Positions 27,118-38,026 are shown, numbered from the stretch's first letter. The stretch: 64,000 nucleotides of DNA from Homoserinibacter gongjuensis (GCF_030161875.1 NZ_BSVA01000001.1:1736001-1800000); one strand, 5' to 3'. Notes: generated from the sequence alone by a model not told the origin. Made by a program: numbers and translations.

Positions 27118-29572
27118 CCGCCTCCGCACCTGCCCACGCACCGCTGCAGGGGCAGCTCGCCGAACTCACCCTCGAGGAGAAGGTGCGGATGCTCGAGGGC
27201 GTCTCCTCGTGGCGCACCTTCGGCGTCGAGCGGCTCGGCATCCCCGCCCTGTTCCTCACCGACGGACCGCACGGGGTGCGCAAGTCGCGGGATGCTGACG
27301 GGGCGTTCGGGGTGGCCGACAACGTGCCCTCGACGGCGTTCCCGACCTCGGCGACGCTCGCGAACTCCTGGGATCCCGAGAACGCGCGGCGGGCGGGCGC
27401 CGCGATCGGGCGCGAATGCGTCGACCTCGGGGTCGACGTGCTGCTCGCACCCGGGATCAACCTGCAGCGCAGCCCGCTATGCGGCCGCAACTTCGAGTAC
27501 TACTCCGAGGATCCGCTCCTCTCGGCCGCATTCGGCACCGCGTTCGTGCGGGGCGTGCAGGCGCAGGGGGTCGCGGCCTCCGTCAAGCATTTCGCGGCCA
27601 ACTCGAACGAGGACTACCGCTTCGTGGGTGACTCGCTCGTGGACGAGCGGGCGCTGCGCGAGCTCTACCTGCGGCAGTTCGAACGCGTCGTGCGGGAGGC
27701 GAAGCCGGCGACCGTGATGTGCGCCTACAACGCCGTCAACGGCACGTTCAGCTCTGACAATCGCGAGCTGCTCACCGATATTCTGCGCACCGAGTGGGGT
27801 TTCGACGGGCTCGTCATGACCGATTGGGGCGCCACCCACGACCGCGTCGCGAGCCTGCATGCCGGGTGCGAACTCGACATGCCGGGCGACGCAACGCACA
27901 ACCGCGAGGCGATTCTCGCGGCGGTGCGGGAGGGGCGCCTGCCGATGGAGACGCTCGACGAAGCGGTTCGTCGTGTGCTCGCCCTCGTGGACTGGTGCCG
28001 CACCGCCGAGAAGCCGACCGAGCCGCACGACCCTGCCGCGCACGCGGCGCTCGCGGTCGAGCTCGCGATCGAGGGCGCGGTGCTGCTCGCGAACGACGGC
28101 GCCCTTCCGCTTTCCGCGGATGCCACGGAGCTCGTCGTGGTCGGCGAGTTGTTCGAGCGGATGCGGTTCCAGGGCGCGGGCTCGTCGCTCATCACGCCGA
28201 GCGCGCTCGTCACGCCGCGCGACGCCTTCGAGGCGCGCGGCATCCGCTACCGCTACGCGCGCGGCTACCGGGCACTCGCCGAGGAGAGCGACGCCGACCT
28301 CGCTCGGCAGGCGATCGCCGCCGTCGATGCGGGCGACACCGTGCTCGTCTTCGGCGGCCTCACCGATCTGGAGGAGAGCGAGGGCTTCGACCGCACGACG
28401 ATGGCGCTGCCGGCGAGCCAGGTCGAGCTCATCGAGCAGCTGCTGGCGACCGGCGCGCGCGTGGTGCTCGCGCTCTTCGCCGGATCTCCCGTGGAGCTCC
28501 CCTTCGCCGATCGGCTCGCGGCCGTGCTGCACCTCGGGCTGCCGGGCATGCAGGGCGGGGAGGCGGCCGCGGCGCTGCTGTTCGGCGAGGCGAGTCCTAC
28601 GGGCAAGCTCGCCCAGAGCTGGCCACGCACCGCGGCGGAGCAGAGCGCGCTCGACTACAACACGGGCTACCGCGCGCGGTACGCCGAGTCGATCTACGTC
28701 GGCTACCGGTACCACGACGCGGCGGGCACGCCGCTGCGCTACGCGTTCGGCCACGGCCTCACGTACACGCGCTTCGCGTATCGCGACCTCCGGGTCACCG
28801 TGCGCGACGGCCGCGTCGAGGCGCGGGTGACCGTCGAGAACACGGGCGGGCGCGACGGCGCCGACGTCGTGCAGCTCTACGTGCGCACCAACCGCGGCGA
28901 GGTCTTCAAGGCCGAGAAGGAGCTGCGCGCATTCGCCAAGGTGCGCGTGCCCGCCGGGGGTAGCACGGATGCCGTGCTCGCCTTCGACCTCGCTGACCTC
29001 GCGTACTGGGACGTCGACGCGCACGACTGGGTGCTCGAGAACGGAACGTACGAGCTGCAGGTGGCGGCATCCGCATCCGACATCCGCCTGCGAGCGCCGC
29101 TCGAGGTCACGACGGGGCGGGAGTCGCGTTCGCCGTACCCCGCGGAGGTGGATGCGGCCTACGCGACCCCGCCGCGGGAGGTGCCCGCGGCCTTCGGTGC
29201 GCTGCTCGGCCGGGAGCTGCCGCGGGCGGCGCCGCGCAAGGCGGGCCGTCACCGGCTCACCATGGAGACCCGGCTGGTCGACGCCCGACGCACCCTCGTC
29301 GGCGCGATCATGTATCGGGCCGTGCTCGCCCGCGTCGAGAAGGACTACCGTGCGGCCTTGCGCATGCCCGACGGGCCCGAGCGCGACGCCCGCGTCAAGA
29401 ACACGCACTTCCTCGTGCGGATGATGCCGTTCCAGTCGCTGCGCAGCCTGGCGATGTCGTCGTCGGGGGCGCTGCCCGGTCACGCGGCGGCGGGCATCGC
29501 GCAGCTCGCGGCCGGCCACCCCTCCGGGCGCTGCGGACCCTGCGGGGAGCACGACGGGGGGCGTCGTCGTGA
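27114..29572 (+). CDS. Glycoside hydrolase family 3, beta-glucosidase-like, frame broken near end
   Basis: About 819 residues. GH3 N-terminal barrel with FLTDGPHGVRKS, VKHFAANSNEDYR and FDGLVMTDWGATHD, whose Asp is the nucleophile; GH3 C-terminal sandwich (AIEGAVLLANDGALPL); fibronectin-like domain (VTVENTGGRDGADVVQLYV); and a family-typical C-terminal helical tail. No signal peptide, so cytoplasmic. Frame breaks near 29522; the next frame stops at 29572, overlapping the GH78 start by 4 nt, which supports the correction. Likely removes glucose from glycosides imported by the adjacent MFS carrier. Confidence 0.9.
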
Positions 29573-32114
29573 GGGTCACCTCGCTCACCGTGCAGGGGCT
29601 CGCCACCGGATGCGTTACCGACGAGGCCCCTCGGATCGCTTTCGCCCTCGCCTCCGACCACCCCGGGGAGGCTCTCGCGACGGCCCGCATCCGGATCGGA
29701 GACGACACGATCGAGACGAGCGAGCAGCTCGGCATCGTGTACGACGGGCCCCTCGCACCGTTCACGGAGTACGAGGTCGAGCTCGAGGCGACGGGCACGA
29801 GCGGCGCGGTCGCCCGGGCGCAGACGAGCTTCCGCACGGGCCGCCTCGGCACCCCGTGGACCGCACGCTGGATCACGGATGCCGCCTCCGTCACCCCGAA
29901 GAAGCTCTCGCCCGTGCCCATGGTGTTCCGCACCCGGGTGCCGACGCGCGCGGGGCTCGTGCGGGCCTGGCTCGAGGCGACGGCGCTCGGCGTGTACGAG
30001 CTGACGATCGACGGCGTCAAGGTCGGCGAGGACTACTTCGCACCCGGCTTCACCTCCTATCACCACCACATCGCCTACCAGAGCTACGAGGTGACCGAGC
30101 AGCTCGTCGGGCATCCGGATGACGGCGCCGAGCTCGTCGCGACGGTCGCCGGAGGATGGGCGGTCGGCTCGTTCACCCACAAACGGGTCAACCGGATCTA
30201 CGCCGACCGGCAGGCGTTCCTGTGCGAGCTGCACCTCGAGTACGCCGACGGCACGGTCGAGGTGCTCGGAACGGGCCCCGACTGGCAGGTGAGCACCGAC
30301 GGTCCGTACCGCATGGCGGAGTGGTACGACGGCGAGATCTACGACGCGCGCGTCACGCCCGAGCAGCAGAGCTGGAAGCCGGCCGACGTGACCCGCCCGA
30401 AGGGTGATCCCGTGCTGTCGGCCGCCGTCGGCGCACCCGTGCGGGCGCACGAGGTGCTGCGGCCCGTCGCGCAGACGGTGAGCCCGAGCGGCGAGCTCGT
30501 CTACGACCTCGGACAGAACTTCGCGGGCGTCGTGCGCGCCCGCATCCGGGGCACCGCGGGGCAGGAGGTCGTGTTCCGGCACGCGGAGGTGCTCGTCGAC
30601 GACGAGCTCTTCACGACCTCGCTGCGCACCGCGAAGGCGACGGCGACGTACACGTGCGTCGACGGCGCGCAGGAGTACTCGCCGCGCCTCAGCTACATGG
30701 GGTTCCGCTACGTCGGCGTGACGGGCATCGACGCCGCTGATCTCGAGCTCGAGGGCGTCGTGCTGCACTCCGCGGTGCCCGAGACGGGCGAGTTCGCCTG
30801 TTCCGACGAGCGCCTCAACGCTCTGCAGTCGGCCATCCGCTGGGGTGGCAAGTCGAACTTCGTCGACATCCCCACCGACTGCCCGCAGCGCGACGAGCGC
30901 GAAGGCTGGACGGGCGACTACGCCGTCTTCGCATCCACCGCTTCGTACAACTTCGACATGAGCCGCTTCCTCGACAAGTGGCTGCGCGACATCAACGCCG
31001 AGCAGTCGCGCGGAGGCGGCATCCCGATGGTCGTGCCGCGCGCCGGCAACCCGTTCCCCGTCGTCGCGACGGCCGCGTGGGGCGACGTGTGCGTGCTCGC
31101 GCCGTGGGCCGAGTACCTCGCACGCGGCGACCTCGGGATGCTGCGGCGCCAGTATCCGACGATGCGGCGCTTCCTGAAGGCGGCCGCGTGGTGGGCGAGC
31201 CTGTTCTCGGTGCGCCCGGACCGGCGGCGCATCTGGCGCTTCCTGTTCCACTTCGGCGACTGGACGGCCCCCGACACGGATGTGAAGGGCTGGCTGCGCC
31301 GCGGACGGTGGGTCGCGACGGCGTACCTCGCGAACTCCTACGGCATCGTCGCGCGCATCGCGGAGCTGCTGGGGGAGCATACGGATGCCGTGCGCTACCG
31401 CCGCGAACGGGAGCGCGTCATCCGCGCCTACCGCAATGTGTTCACCGACGGCGCGGGAACCCTGCGCGAGGAGTTCCAGACCGGCTACGTGCTGCCGCTC
31501 GCCTTCGGGATGACGGAGGGGGCGGAGACGGAGCGCATGGTCGACAACCTCGTGCGGCTCATCGACGAGGCGGGAGGTCATTTGCAGACCGGTTTCACCG
31601 GCACGCCCTTCATCCTGTTCGCGCTCTCGGACAGCGGTCGCCTCGACGAGGCCTACCGGCTGCTGCTGCAGACGGGATACCCGTCGTGGCTGTACATGGT
31701 GGAATCCGGCGGCACGACCATCTGGGAGCGCTGGGACGCCCTGCGCCCCGACGGCACCGTCAACACCGCCGACCTGCAGACGGGTGAGGACACCGGCGGC
31801 ATGGTGTCGTTCAACCACTACGCCGCCGGCGCGGTCGGCGACTGGATGTATCGGCGGATCGCGGGGCTCGAGCCGCTCGAGGGCGGCTACCGGCGCTTCC
31901 GCGTGCGGCCGCTGCCCGGCGGCGGGCTCAGCTGGGCGCGGGGAGCGTGCGCACGCCCTACGGACGGGCGTCGTCGTCGTGGAGGATCGAGGGCGAGCGG
32001 ATGCTGCTGACGGTCGAGGTGCCCGTGTCGACCCGCTGCGAGGTCGAGCTGCCCGACGGCACGGTGCACCTCGTGGAGAGCGGCGTGCACGAGTTCGCGT
32101 GTGCGGTCGGTTGA
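29569..32114 (+). CDS. Alpha-L-rhamnosidase, glycoside hydrolase family 78, frame broken near end
   Basis: About 849 residues, cytoplasmic. N-terminal beta domains (PRIAFALAS, then RWITD), a carbohydrate-binding-like domain (VYELTIDGVKVGEDYFAPGF), then the (alpha/alpha)6 catalytic domain with FVDIPTDCPQRDEREGWTGD, the GH78 acid-bearing motif, and GGTTIWERWDA. The frame breaks at the GGGG run near 31940; the next frame completes the C-terminal beta-sandwich and stops at 32114. It releases L-rhamnose from glycosides and so feeds the rhamnose genes downstream. Confidence 0.92.
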
Positions 32115-32121
32115 GGGTGCT

Positions 32122-32283
32122 CAGCGGGTTGAGGAGCGGTGCGCGGAGCGCGGCGCGTCTCGAAACCAGCGCCGCGTAGTGCAGGGCGACGGCGGTTTCG
32201 AGACGCCGCTGCGCGGCTCCTCAACCACCTCGTCACTCAGCGGGTTGAGGAGCGGCCGCAGGCCGCGTCTCGAAACCAGCGTC
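32122..32283. repeat. REP-like palindromic repeats, three units
   Basis: GGGTTGAGGAGC...CGTCTCGAAACC twice, with an inverted unit GGTTTCGAGACGCC...CTCCTCAACC between them. They lie between the convergent GH78 and rhamnulokinase genes and could act as a bidirectional stop. Confidence 0.8.
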
Positions 32284-32291
32284 GTGGCGCC

Positions 32292-33728
32292 CTACGGCTC
32301 GAAGCGCGTCACCGGGAACGACCGCGCCACGAGCGCCCGCAGTGCCTCGAGGTCGCCCGAGACCAGCCCGTGGGCGCGCGCCTGCACGAGCACGTTGCCG
32401 ATTGCTGTCGCCTCGACCGGGCCCGCGACGACCGGCAGCCCGGTGGCCTCGGCGGTGAGTCGGCACAGCAGAGTGTTCTGCGATCCGCCGCCCACGAGGT
32501 GCACGGTGCGCACCGGCACGCCCGAGAGCTCGGATGCCGCGCGGATCGTCGACGCGTACGCCTCGGCGAGGCTCACCAGGATCGAGCGCACGAGCTCGGC
32601 CCGCGAGCCGGGCGCGCGGAGGCCGCGCTCGCCGAACCAGGCCGCGATGCGATCCGGCATGCCGCCCGGGGCGAGGAACACCGGGTCGTCGGCGTCGAAT
32701 ACGGGCACCTCACTCGTGACCGCCTCGGCGGAGGCGAGCAACTCGGCGAGATCGACCGTCTCGCCGGACTTCTCCCACTCGCGCACCGATTCCATGAGCA
32801 GCCACAACCCCATGACGTTGTGCAGGAAGCGCACCCGCCCGTCGACGCCCCCTCGTTCGTGAAGCCTGCCTTGCGGGCCGCCTCTGACACGACCGGGCGG
32901 TCGAGCTCGACTCCGACGAGCGACCACGTGCCGCACGAGATGTAGGCGATGTCGCGGTCGGTCGACGGCACCGCCACGACCGCGGATGCGGTGTCGTGCG
33001 ATCCCACCGTCGTGACCACGGCATCCGTCGCCCCCGTTCCGCGCAGCGCACTCGGCAGCAGGCGGCCGAGCACCGTTCCGGGATCGACGAGGCCGCGGGC
33101 GAGGTGCGCGGGAATGTCGAGGCGCTCCATGAGCGCGGTATCCCACTCGCCCGTGCCCACCTCGACGAGGCCCGTCGTGGAGGCGTTGGTGCGCTCGGCG
33201 ACCTGGCGTCCCGTGAGCCAGAAGGCGAGCAGATCGGGGATGAGCAGGAAGGTGTCGGCCCGCTCGAGCGCGCCCGCAAGCCGGTCGGCGGTGAGCTGGA
33301 AGAGGGTGTTGAACGGCAGGTGCTGCAGGCCGTTGCGCGCATAGAGCTCGGCTGCCGACACGCGCTCGTGCACGACGTCGACGGCCGCGAGGTTGCGGTC
33401 GTCGCGGTACGAGTACGGCTCGCCCAGCATCCGTCCATCGCGCAGCAGCGCGTAATCGACGGCCCACGAGTCGATGCCGATCGAGACGAGACCGGGGAGC
33501 GGCGCACGGCATCCGCGAGCCCCTCGACGATGTTCCGGTACAGCTCGGTGACCGACCAGTGCAGGCCGTCGGGGGTGCGCACGGGGGCGTTCGGAAAGCG
33601 CGCGACCTCCTCGAGACGCAGCTCGCCGTGCGTGAGGTGGCCGAGGATCACGCGCCCGCTCGTGGCGCCGAGGTCGACGGCGGCGACGGTTCCGTGGCGC
33701 GGAGGTGCGGGGGTGACGGCGGTGTCAT
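32292..33728 (-). CDS. rhaB: Rhamnulokinase, frame broken three times
   Basis: FGGY-family kinase of about 480 residues that phosphorylates L-rhamnulose at C1. N-terminus VAAVDLGATSGRVILG (ATP site), then IDSWAVDYALL, MLGEPYSYRDDR, LPFNTLFQL, VGSHDTASAVVAVP, ISCGTWSLVG, and HLVGGGSQNTLLCRLTA with GLPVVAGPVEATAIGN, all RhaB landmarks. Frames change near 33720, 33495 and 32852; together they give the whole protein. ATG 33728 has GGAGAC upstream. Probably co-transcribed with rhaD, 119 bp upstream. Confidence 0.9.
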
Positions 33729-33740
33729 GGTTGTCTCCTT

Positions 33741-33810
33741 TTCGCGAGCGCTACCCGTTTCGGCGAGCGCTGCCGGTAGACCGGTAGCGCTCGCGGATCT
33801 CGGTAGCGCT
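33741..33810. repeat. Palindromic intergenic repeat (GCGAGCGCTACC family)
   Basis: Four copies of GCGAGCGCT / AGCGCTCGC arranged as inverted pairs between rhaD and rhaB. The same family appears at 36640-36715. It is distinct from the TTGAGGAGC family and may fold in the mRNA between the two genes. Confidence 0.75.
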
Positions 33811-33847
33811 CGCGGCTGGTCGGCGGCTGGGGGCGGCTGGGCGGCAG

Positions 33848-35887
33848 CTAGCGCAGGAACGCCGCGGCGACGCCCGCGTCGACCGGGATGTGCAGGCCGG
33901 TCGTGTGCGAGAAGTCGGGCCCTGTGATGGCGGCGACCGCGTTCGCGACGTTCTCGGGCAGCACCTCGCGCTTGAGGATCGTGCGCTGGGCGTAGAACTC
34001 GCCGAGCTTCTCCTCCTCGATGCCGTAGGTCTTGGCGCGGTTGGCGCCCCAGCCGGAGGCGAAGATGCCGGAGCCGCGCACCACGCCATCCGGGTTGATG
34101 CCGTTGACCCGCACGCCGTGCTCGCCGAGCTCGACCGCGAGCAGCCGTACCTGGTGGGCCTGGTCGGCCTTCGTGGCCGAGTAGGCGATGTTGTTGGGGC
34201 CGGCGAACACCGAGTTCTTGGAGGCGATGTAGACGATGTCGCCGCCGAGGCCCTGCTCGATGAGCACGCGGGCGGCGGCCTTCGACACTAAGAAGCTGCC
34301 CTTGGCCATGATGTCGTGCTGGAGGTCCCAATCCTGCTCGGTCGTCTCGAGCAGCGGCTTGGAGAGCGACACGCCGGCGTTGTTCACGACGAGGTCGACC
34401 CCGCCGAACGCGAGGATCGCCTCGTCGAGGGCGCGCTCCACCTGCGCCGAGTCGGTGACGTCGACCTGCACGCCGATCGCGACGTCGGTGGAGCCGAGTT
34501 CGGCCGCGGCGGCCTGCGCCTTGGCGAGGTCGAGGTCGGCGATCACGACGCACGCCCCGTCTGCGGCGAGGCGTGTGGCGATGGCCTTGCCGATGCCGGA
34601 TGCGGCGCCCGTCACGAAGGCGACGCGCGTGGCGTGCGACTTCGACTTCGGCATCCGCTGGAGCTTCGCCTCCTCGAGCGCCCAGTACTCGATGCGGAAC
34701 TTCTCGGCATCCGAGATGGGCGTGTAGGAGGAGATGGATTCGGCGCCGCGCATGACGTTGATCGCATTGAGGTAGAACTCGCCGGCCACGCGCGCGGTCT
34801 GCTTGTTGGCGCCGAAGCTGAACATGCCGACTCCCGGCACGAGCACGATCGCCGGGTCGGCGCCGCGCATCGCCGGGGAGTCGGCGGTCTTGTGGGCGTC
34901 GTAGTACGCGGTGTAGTCGGCGCGGTAGACCTCGTGCAGTTCGTTCAGGCGCGCGATCGACTCCTCGACGGAGGCATCGGCCGGCAGGTCGAGCAGCAGC
35001 GGCTTGACCTTGGTGCGCAGGAAGTGGTCGGGGCAGCTCGTGCCGAGGGCCGCGAGGGCGGGCGCCTTCTCGGACGCGAGGAAGTCGAGCACGCGCGGGT
35101 CGTCGCTGAAGTGCCCGACCATGGGCTTGTCGTGGGATGCGATGCCCCGGATGGTCGGGAACAGCGCCGCGGCCTTGTCACGGCGGTCGGCATCCGGAAG
35201 CGACGCGTTCTGCTCGACGGTCGCGCCGAACGGATGCTTCGCGCCGTGCTCGTCGAGGTACGCCTGCGCGGTCTCGATGATCCAGAGGCTGTTCTTCTCG
35301 GCCTCGTTGCTCGTGTCGCCCCACGCCGTGATGCCGTGGCCGCCGAGAATGCAGCCGATCGCCTGCGGGTTCTCGCGCTTGATCGCGGCGATGTCGAGGC
35401 CGAGCTGGAAGCCGGGGCGACGCCAGGGCACCCACACGACCTTGTCGCCGAAGGCTTGCTTCGTGAGCTTCTCGCCGTCTTTCGCCGTGGCGAAGGCGAT
35501 GCCCGAGTCGGGATGCAGGTGGTCGACGTGAGCGGCGTCGACGAGGCCGTGCATGGCCGTGTCGATGCTCGGCGCCGCCCCGCCTGTGCCGAACAGGCAG
35601 TAGTCGAACGCCGCGACCATCTCGTCCTCGCGCTCGACGCCGGGGTAGACGTCGACGAGCGCGCGCATGCGGTCGAGGCGCAGCACCGCGAGGCCCTTCT
35701 CGGTGAGGGTGCCGAGGTCGCCACCCGAGCCCTTGACCCACAGCAACTCGACGGGCTCGCCGGTGACGGGATCCGTGGCTGTGCCCTTCGCGGAGGTGTT
35801 GCCGCCGGCGTAGTTGGTGACCTTGGGGTCGGACCCGAGGCGGTTGCTGCGTGCGATGAGTTCGGCGGGGGTGGACGTCGTCGTCAT
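33848..35887 (-). CDS. rhaD: Bifunctional rhamnulose-1-phosphate aldolase/L-lactaldehyde dehydrogenase
   Basis: 679 residues, two domains. The first (about 1-400) is a class II aldolase: NYAGGNTSAKG, WVKGSGGDLG, then HVDHLHPDSG and GGHGITAWG with zinc His residues; it cuts L-rhamnulose-1-phosphate into dihydroxyacetone phosphate and L-lactaldehyde. The second (about 425-679) is a short-chain dehydrogenase with VTGAASGIGKAIA, NNAGVS and a Tyr-x-x-x-Lys (YSATK) that oxidises the aldehyde. This fusion (RhaEW/RhaD type) is known in actinobacteria and rhizobia. Its promoter carries a LacI operator (35921). Confidence 0.95.
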   Translation of the reverse strand: MTTTSTPAELIARSNRLGSDPKVTNYAGGNTSAKGTATDPVTGEPVELLWVKGSGGDLGTLTEKGLAVLRLDRMRALVDVYPGVEREDEMVAAFDYCLFGTGGAAPSIDTAMHGLVDAAHVDHLHPDSGIAFATAKDGEKLTKQAFGDKVVWVPWRRPGFQLGLDIAAIKRENPQAIGCILGGHGITAWGDTSNEAEKNSLWIIETAQAYLDEHGAKHPFGATVEQNASLPDADRRDKAAALFPTIRGIASHDKPMVGHFSDDPRVLDFLASEKAPALAALGTSCPDHFLRTKVKPLLLDLPADASVEESIARLNELHEVYRADYTAYYDAHKTADSPAMRGADPAIVLVPGVGMFSFGANKQTARVAGEFYLNAINVMRGAESISSYTPISDAEKFRIEYWALEEAKLQRMPKSKSHATRVAFVTGAASGIGKAIATRLAADGACVVIADLDLAKAQAAAAELGSTDVAIGVQVDVTDSAQVERALDEAILAFGGVDLVVNNAGVSLSKPLLETTEQDWDLQHDIMAKGSFLVSKAAARVLIEQGLGGDIVYIASKNSVFAGPNNIAYSATKADQAHQVRLLAVELGEHGVRVNGINPDGVVRGSGIFASGWGANRAKTYGIEEEKLGEFYAQRTILKREVLPENVANAVAAITGPDFSHTTGLHIPVDAGVAAAFLR

Positions 35888-35920
35888 GAGGGTCCTCTGC
35901 TGGCGGTTCTGTTGCGTGTG

Positions 35921-35933
35921 TGAATCGTTTCAA
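35921..35933. promoter_or_regulatory. LacI operator of rhaD promoter
   Basis: TGAATCGTTTCAA sits immediately after the minus-strand -10 TACCCT (35934-35939), at the transcript start. Its reverse complement, TTGAAACGATTCA, occurs at 38027 before rhaI. Both flank the same region as the LacI gene at 38122. Confidence 0.7.
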
Positions 35934-35979
35934 AGGGTAGCGGGATGCTCCGCTGCGTGCAAGGCCGTGACACCCCGCC

Positions 35980-36621
35980 TCAGCGCGCGAAGGTGAGATG
36001 CACCGTGCCGCTCTCCGCGGTCTCGGCGGTGACGGTGTAGCCGGCCTCGAGCCCGCGCAGCTCATCCCAGAGGCGGATGCCGCGTCCCAGCAGGATGGGC
36101 GCGATCGCCACATGCAGGCGGTCGACGAGGCCCGCCTTCAGGAACGGGCGGATCGTCGTGGGGCCGCCGCCGATGCGCACATCTCCGCCGGATGCGGCAT
36201 CCGTCGCCCGCGCGAGCGCCTCTTCGGGACTCGCCTCGAGGAAGTGGAAGACGGTGCCGTTGGCGAACTCGATACTCGGCCGCGGACGATGGGTGAGCAC
36301 GAAGACGGGCACGTGGAACGGCGGTTCCTCGCCCCACCAGCCACGCCATCCGGGGTCGTCGCCGTGCGCGTGCAGGCCGAACATGCCGGCACCCATGATC
36401 TCGGCCGCGACATCGGCGAAGTACGCCTGAGCGTAGGCATCGTCGACGCCGGTCGTGCCCGCGCCGCTCGTGTCGTGCAGCACGCGCTCGCGGAAGGTGC
36501 GGGTGGCGACGTACGCCTCGGTGAGCCGTCCCCAGTCCTCGCCGAAGGGATTCTCGGGGGTCTGGTCGGTCGTCGTCGCGAATCCGTCGAGCGAGATGTT
36601 GAGGTCAACGCGCACGGTCAT
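35980..36621 (-). CDS. Dihydrofolate reductase/RibD C-terminal family protein
   Basis: 213 residues. VRVDLNISLDGFAT at the start, VFVLTHRPRP in the middle and DVRIGGGPTTIRPFLKAGLVDRLHVAIAPILLGRGIRLWD at the end mark the RibD-C/DHFR-like fold, which binds NADPH. Such stand-alone proteins are common in actinobacteria and their substrates are unknown. It lies between rhaI and rhaD on the same strand but is separated from rhaI by repeats, so a rhamnose role is not implied. Confidence 0.85.
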   Translation of the reverse strand: MTVRVDLNISLDGFATTTDQTPENPFGEDWGRLTEAYVATRTFRERVLHDTSGAGTTGVDDAYAQAYFADVAAEIMGAGMFGLHAHGDDPGWRGWWGEEPPFHVPVFVLTHRPRPSIEFANGTVFHFLEASPEEALARATDAASGGDVRIGGGPTTIRPFLKAGLVDRLHVAIAPILLGRGIRLWDELRGLEAGYTVTAETAESGTVHLTFAR

Positions 36622-36639
36622 GTGGCGATTCTGCCCCTC

Positions 36640-36715
36640 TTCGCGAGCGCTACCGAAATCCGCGAGCGCGGCTGGTCTACGAACAGCGCTCGCGGAATTC
36701 GGTAGCGCTCGCGGG
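36640..36715. repeat. Palindromic intergenic repeat (GCGAGCGCTACC family)
   Basis: GCGAGCGCTACCGAAATCC and its inverted partner GGAATTCGGTAGCGCTCGC bracket CAGCGCTCGC units, allowing a large hairpin. Related to the tract at 33741-33810. Confidence 0.75.
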
Positions 36716-36724
36716 AAGGTCAGT

Positions 36725-36750
36725 CGAGGCGGGCGCCCGGGGGCGCCTCG
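36725..36750 (-). terminator. Possible hairpin terminator downstream of rhaI
   Basis: CGAGGCG and CGCCTCG pair across GGCGCCCGGGGG (36725-36750). It lies about 90 bp after the rhaI stop on the minus strand. No U-tract is present, so the terminator reading is weak. Confidence 0.35.
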
Positions 36751-36838
36751 AAGAGTCCCCTCTCTTCTCGGGCCGCGAGATCGCGCATCCGACGCTCACA
36801 CCGCGGTTTTCAGCGTCGAATGGGCGGTCTCGCGCTGC

Positions 36839-38005
36839 TCAGGCTCCCCAGCCTGCCTGGGCGCCGCCGACGCGCGAGGCGGCGATCGAGGAGCCGTAGC
36901 CGGATGCGGCGTAGGCGGCCATCGGGTCGGCCGGCAGCCCGCGTGACTCGCGATAGGCGGCCAGGCCGGGGCGCACATCCGTGTAGAAGGCGTCCATGAG
37001 GATGCCGTTCGCCGCGAGCACGTCACCCGCGGCCTGGGCTGCGGCGAGGGCCTCGCCGTCCACGAGCAGCGCGCGCGCCGTCATCTCCTGCACGTTGAGC
37101 ACGCTGCGGATCTGGCCGGGGATCTTGTCTTCGATGTTGTGGCACTGGTCGAGCATGAAGGCGACGCCGGAGTCGGCGCCGTAGCCGCCCCCGCGCACGA
37201 CCTCGTACAGGATGCGGAAGAGCTGGAACGGATCGGCCGCACCCACGATGAGGTCGTCATCCGCGTAGAACCGCGAGTTGAAGTCGAAGGAGCCGAGCTT
37301 GCCGAGACGCAGCAGCTGCATGACGATGAACTCGATGTTGGTGCCCGGCGCGTGGTGGCCCGTGTCGAGGCACACCACGGCGCGCTCGCCGAGGGCGGCC
37401 ACCTGCGCATACGCGGTACCCCAGTCGGGAACGTCGGTGTGGTAGAACGCCGGCTCGAAGAACTTGTACTCGAGCACGAGGCGCTGCTCGGGGCCGATGC
37501 GGTCGTAGATCTTGGCGAGCGAGTCGGCGAGGCGGTCCTGGCGGGCGCGGATGTCATCCTGGCCCGGGTAGTTGGTGCCGTCGGCGAGCCAGATCTTGAG
37601 GTCGCGGCTGCCGGTCTCGCCCATGATGTCGATGCACTCGTAGTGGTGGTCGATGGCCTTCTGCCGGATGCGGGGGTCGCTGTGGGTGACCGAGCCGAGC
37701 TTGTAGTCGTCGTCTTGGAAGGTGTTCGAGTTGATGGTGCCGAGCGCGACACCGTGGTCTTCGGCGTGGCGGTGGAGCTCGGCGTAGTCGTCGACCTTGT
37801 CCCACGGGATGTGCAGGGCGACGGTCGGCGCGAGGCCCGTGACGCGGTGCACCTGGGCCGCATCCGCGATCTTCTCGAAGGGGTCGCGCGGCACGCCCGG
37901 CTGGGCGAAGACCTTGAAGCGCGTGCCCGAGTTGCCGAAGGCCCAGGAGGGCAGCTCGATGGCCTGCTGGTCGAGGAGGGGCGCGATCGCGGTGAGGTCG
38001 GTCAT
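36839..38005 (-). CDS. rhaI: L-rhamnose isomerase, actinobacterial type
   Basis: 388 residues; TIM-barrel metal-dependent isomerase converting L-rhamnose to L-rhamnulose. RFKVFAQPGVPRDPFEKIADAA opens it; HIPWDK, INSNTFQDDDYKLGS, LEYKFFEPAFYHTDVPDWG and CLDTGHHAPGTNIEFIV carry the metal Glu, Asp and His residues. It resembles the RhaI type of Pseudomonas and Rhizobium rather than E. coli RhaA. GAGGAGA lies upstream of the ATG. Its promoter carries the LacI operator at 38027. Confidence 0.93.
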   Translation of the reverse strand: MTDLTAIAPLLDQQAIELPSWAFGNSGTRFKVFAQPGVPRDPFEKIADAAQVHRVTGLAPTVALHIPWDKVDDYAELHRHAEDHGVALGTINSNTFQDDDYKLGSVTHSDPRIRQKAIDHHYECIDIMGETGSRDLKIWLADGTNYPGQDDIRARQDRLADSLAKIYDRIGPEQRLVLEYKFFEPAFYHTDVPDWGTAYAQVAALGERAVVCLDTGHHAPGTNIEFIVMQLLRLGKLGSFDFNSRFYADDDLIVGAADPFQLFRILYEVVRGGGYGADSGVAFMLDQCHNIEDKIPGQIRSVLNVQEMTARALLVDGEALAAAQAAGDVLAANGILMDAFYTDVRPGLAAYRESRGLPADPMAAYAASGYGSSIAASRVGGAQAGWGA

Positions 38006-38026
38006 GGGATTTCTGCAGTCTCCTCG

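Noticed and set aside
35980-36621. DHFR-like gene as a member of the rhamnose pathway
   Set aside because: It is separated from rhaI by palindromic repeats and a possible terminator, and rhaD downstream has its own promoter and operator; no reaction of the pathway calls for it.
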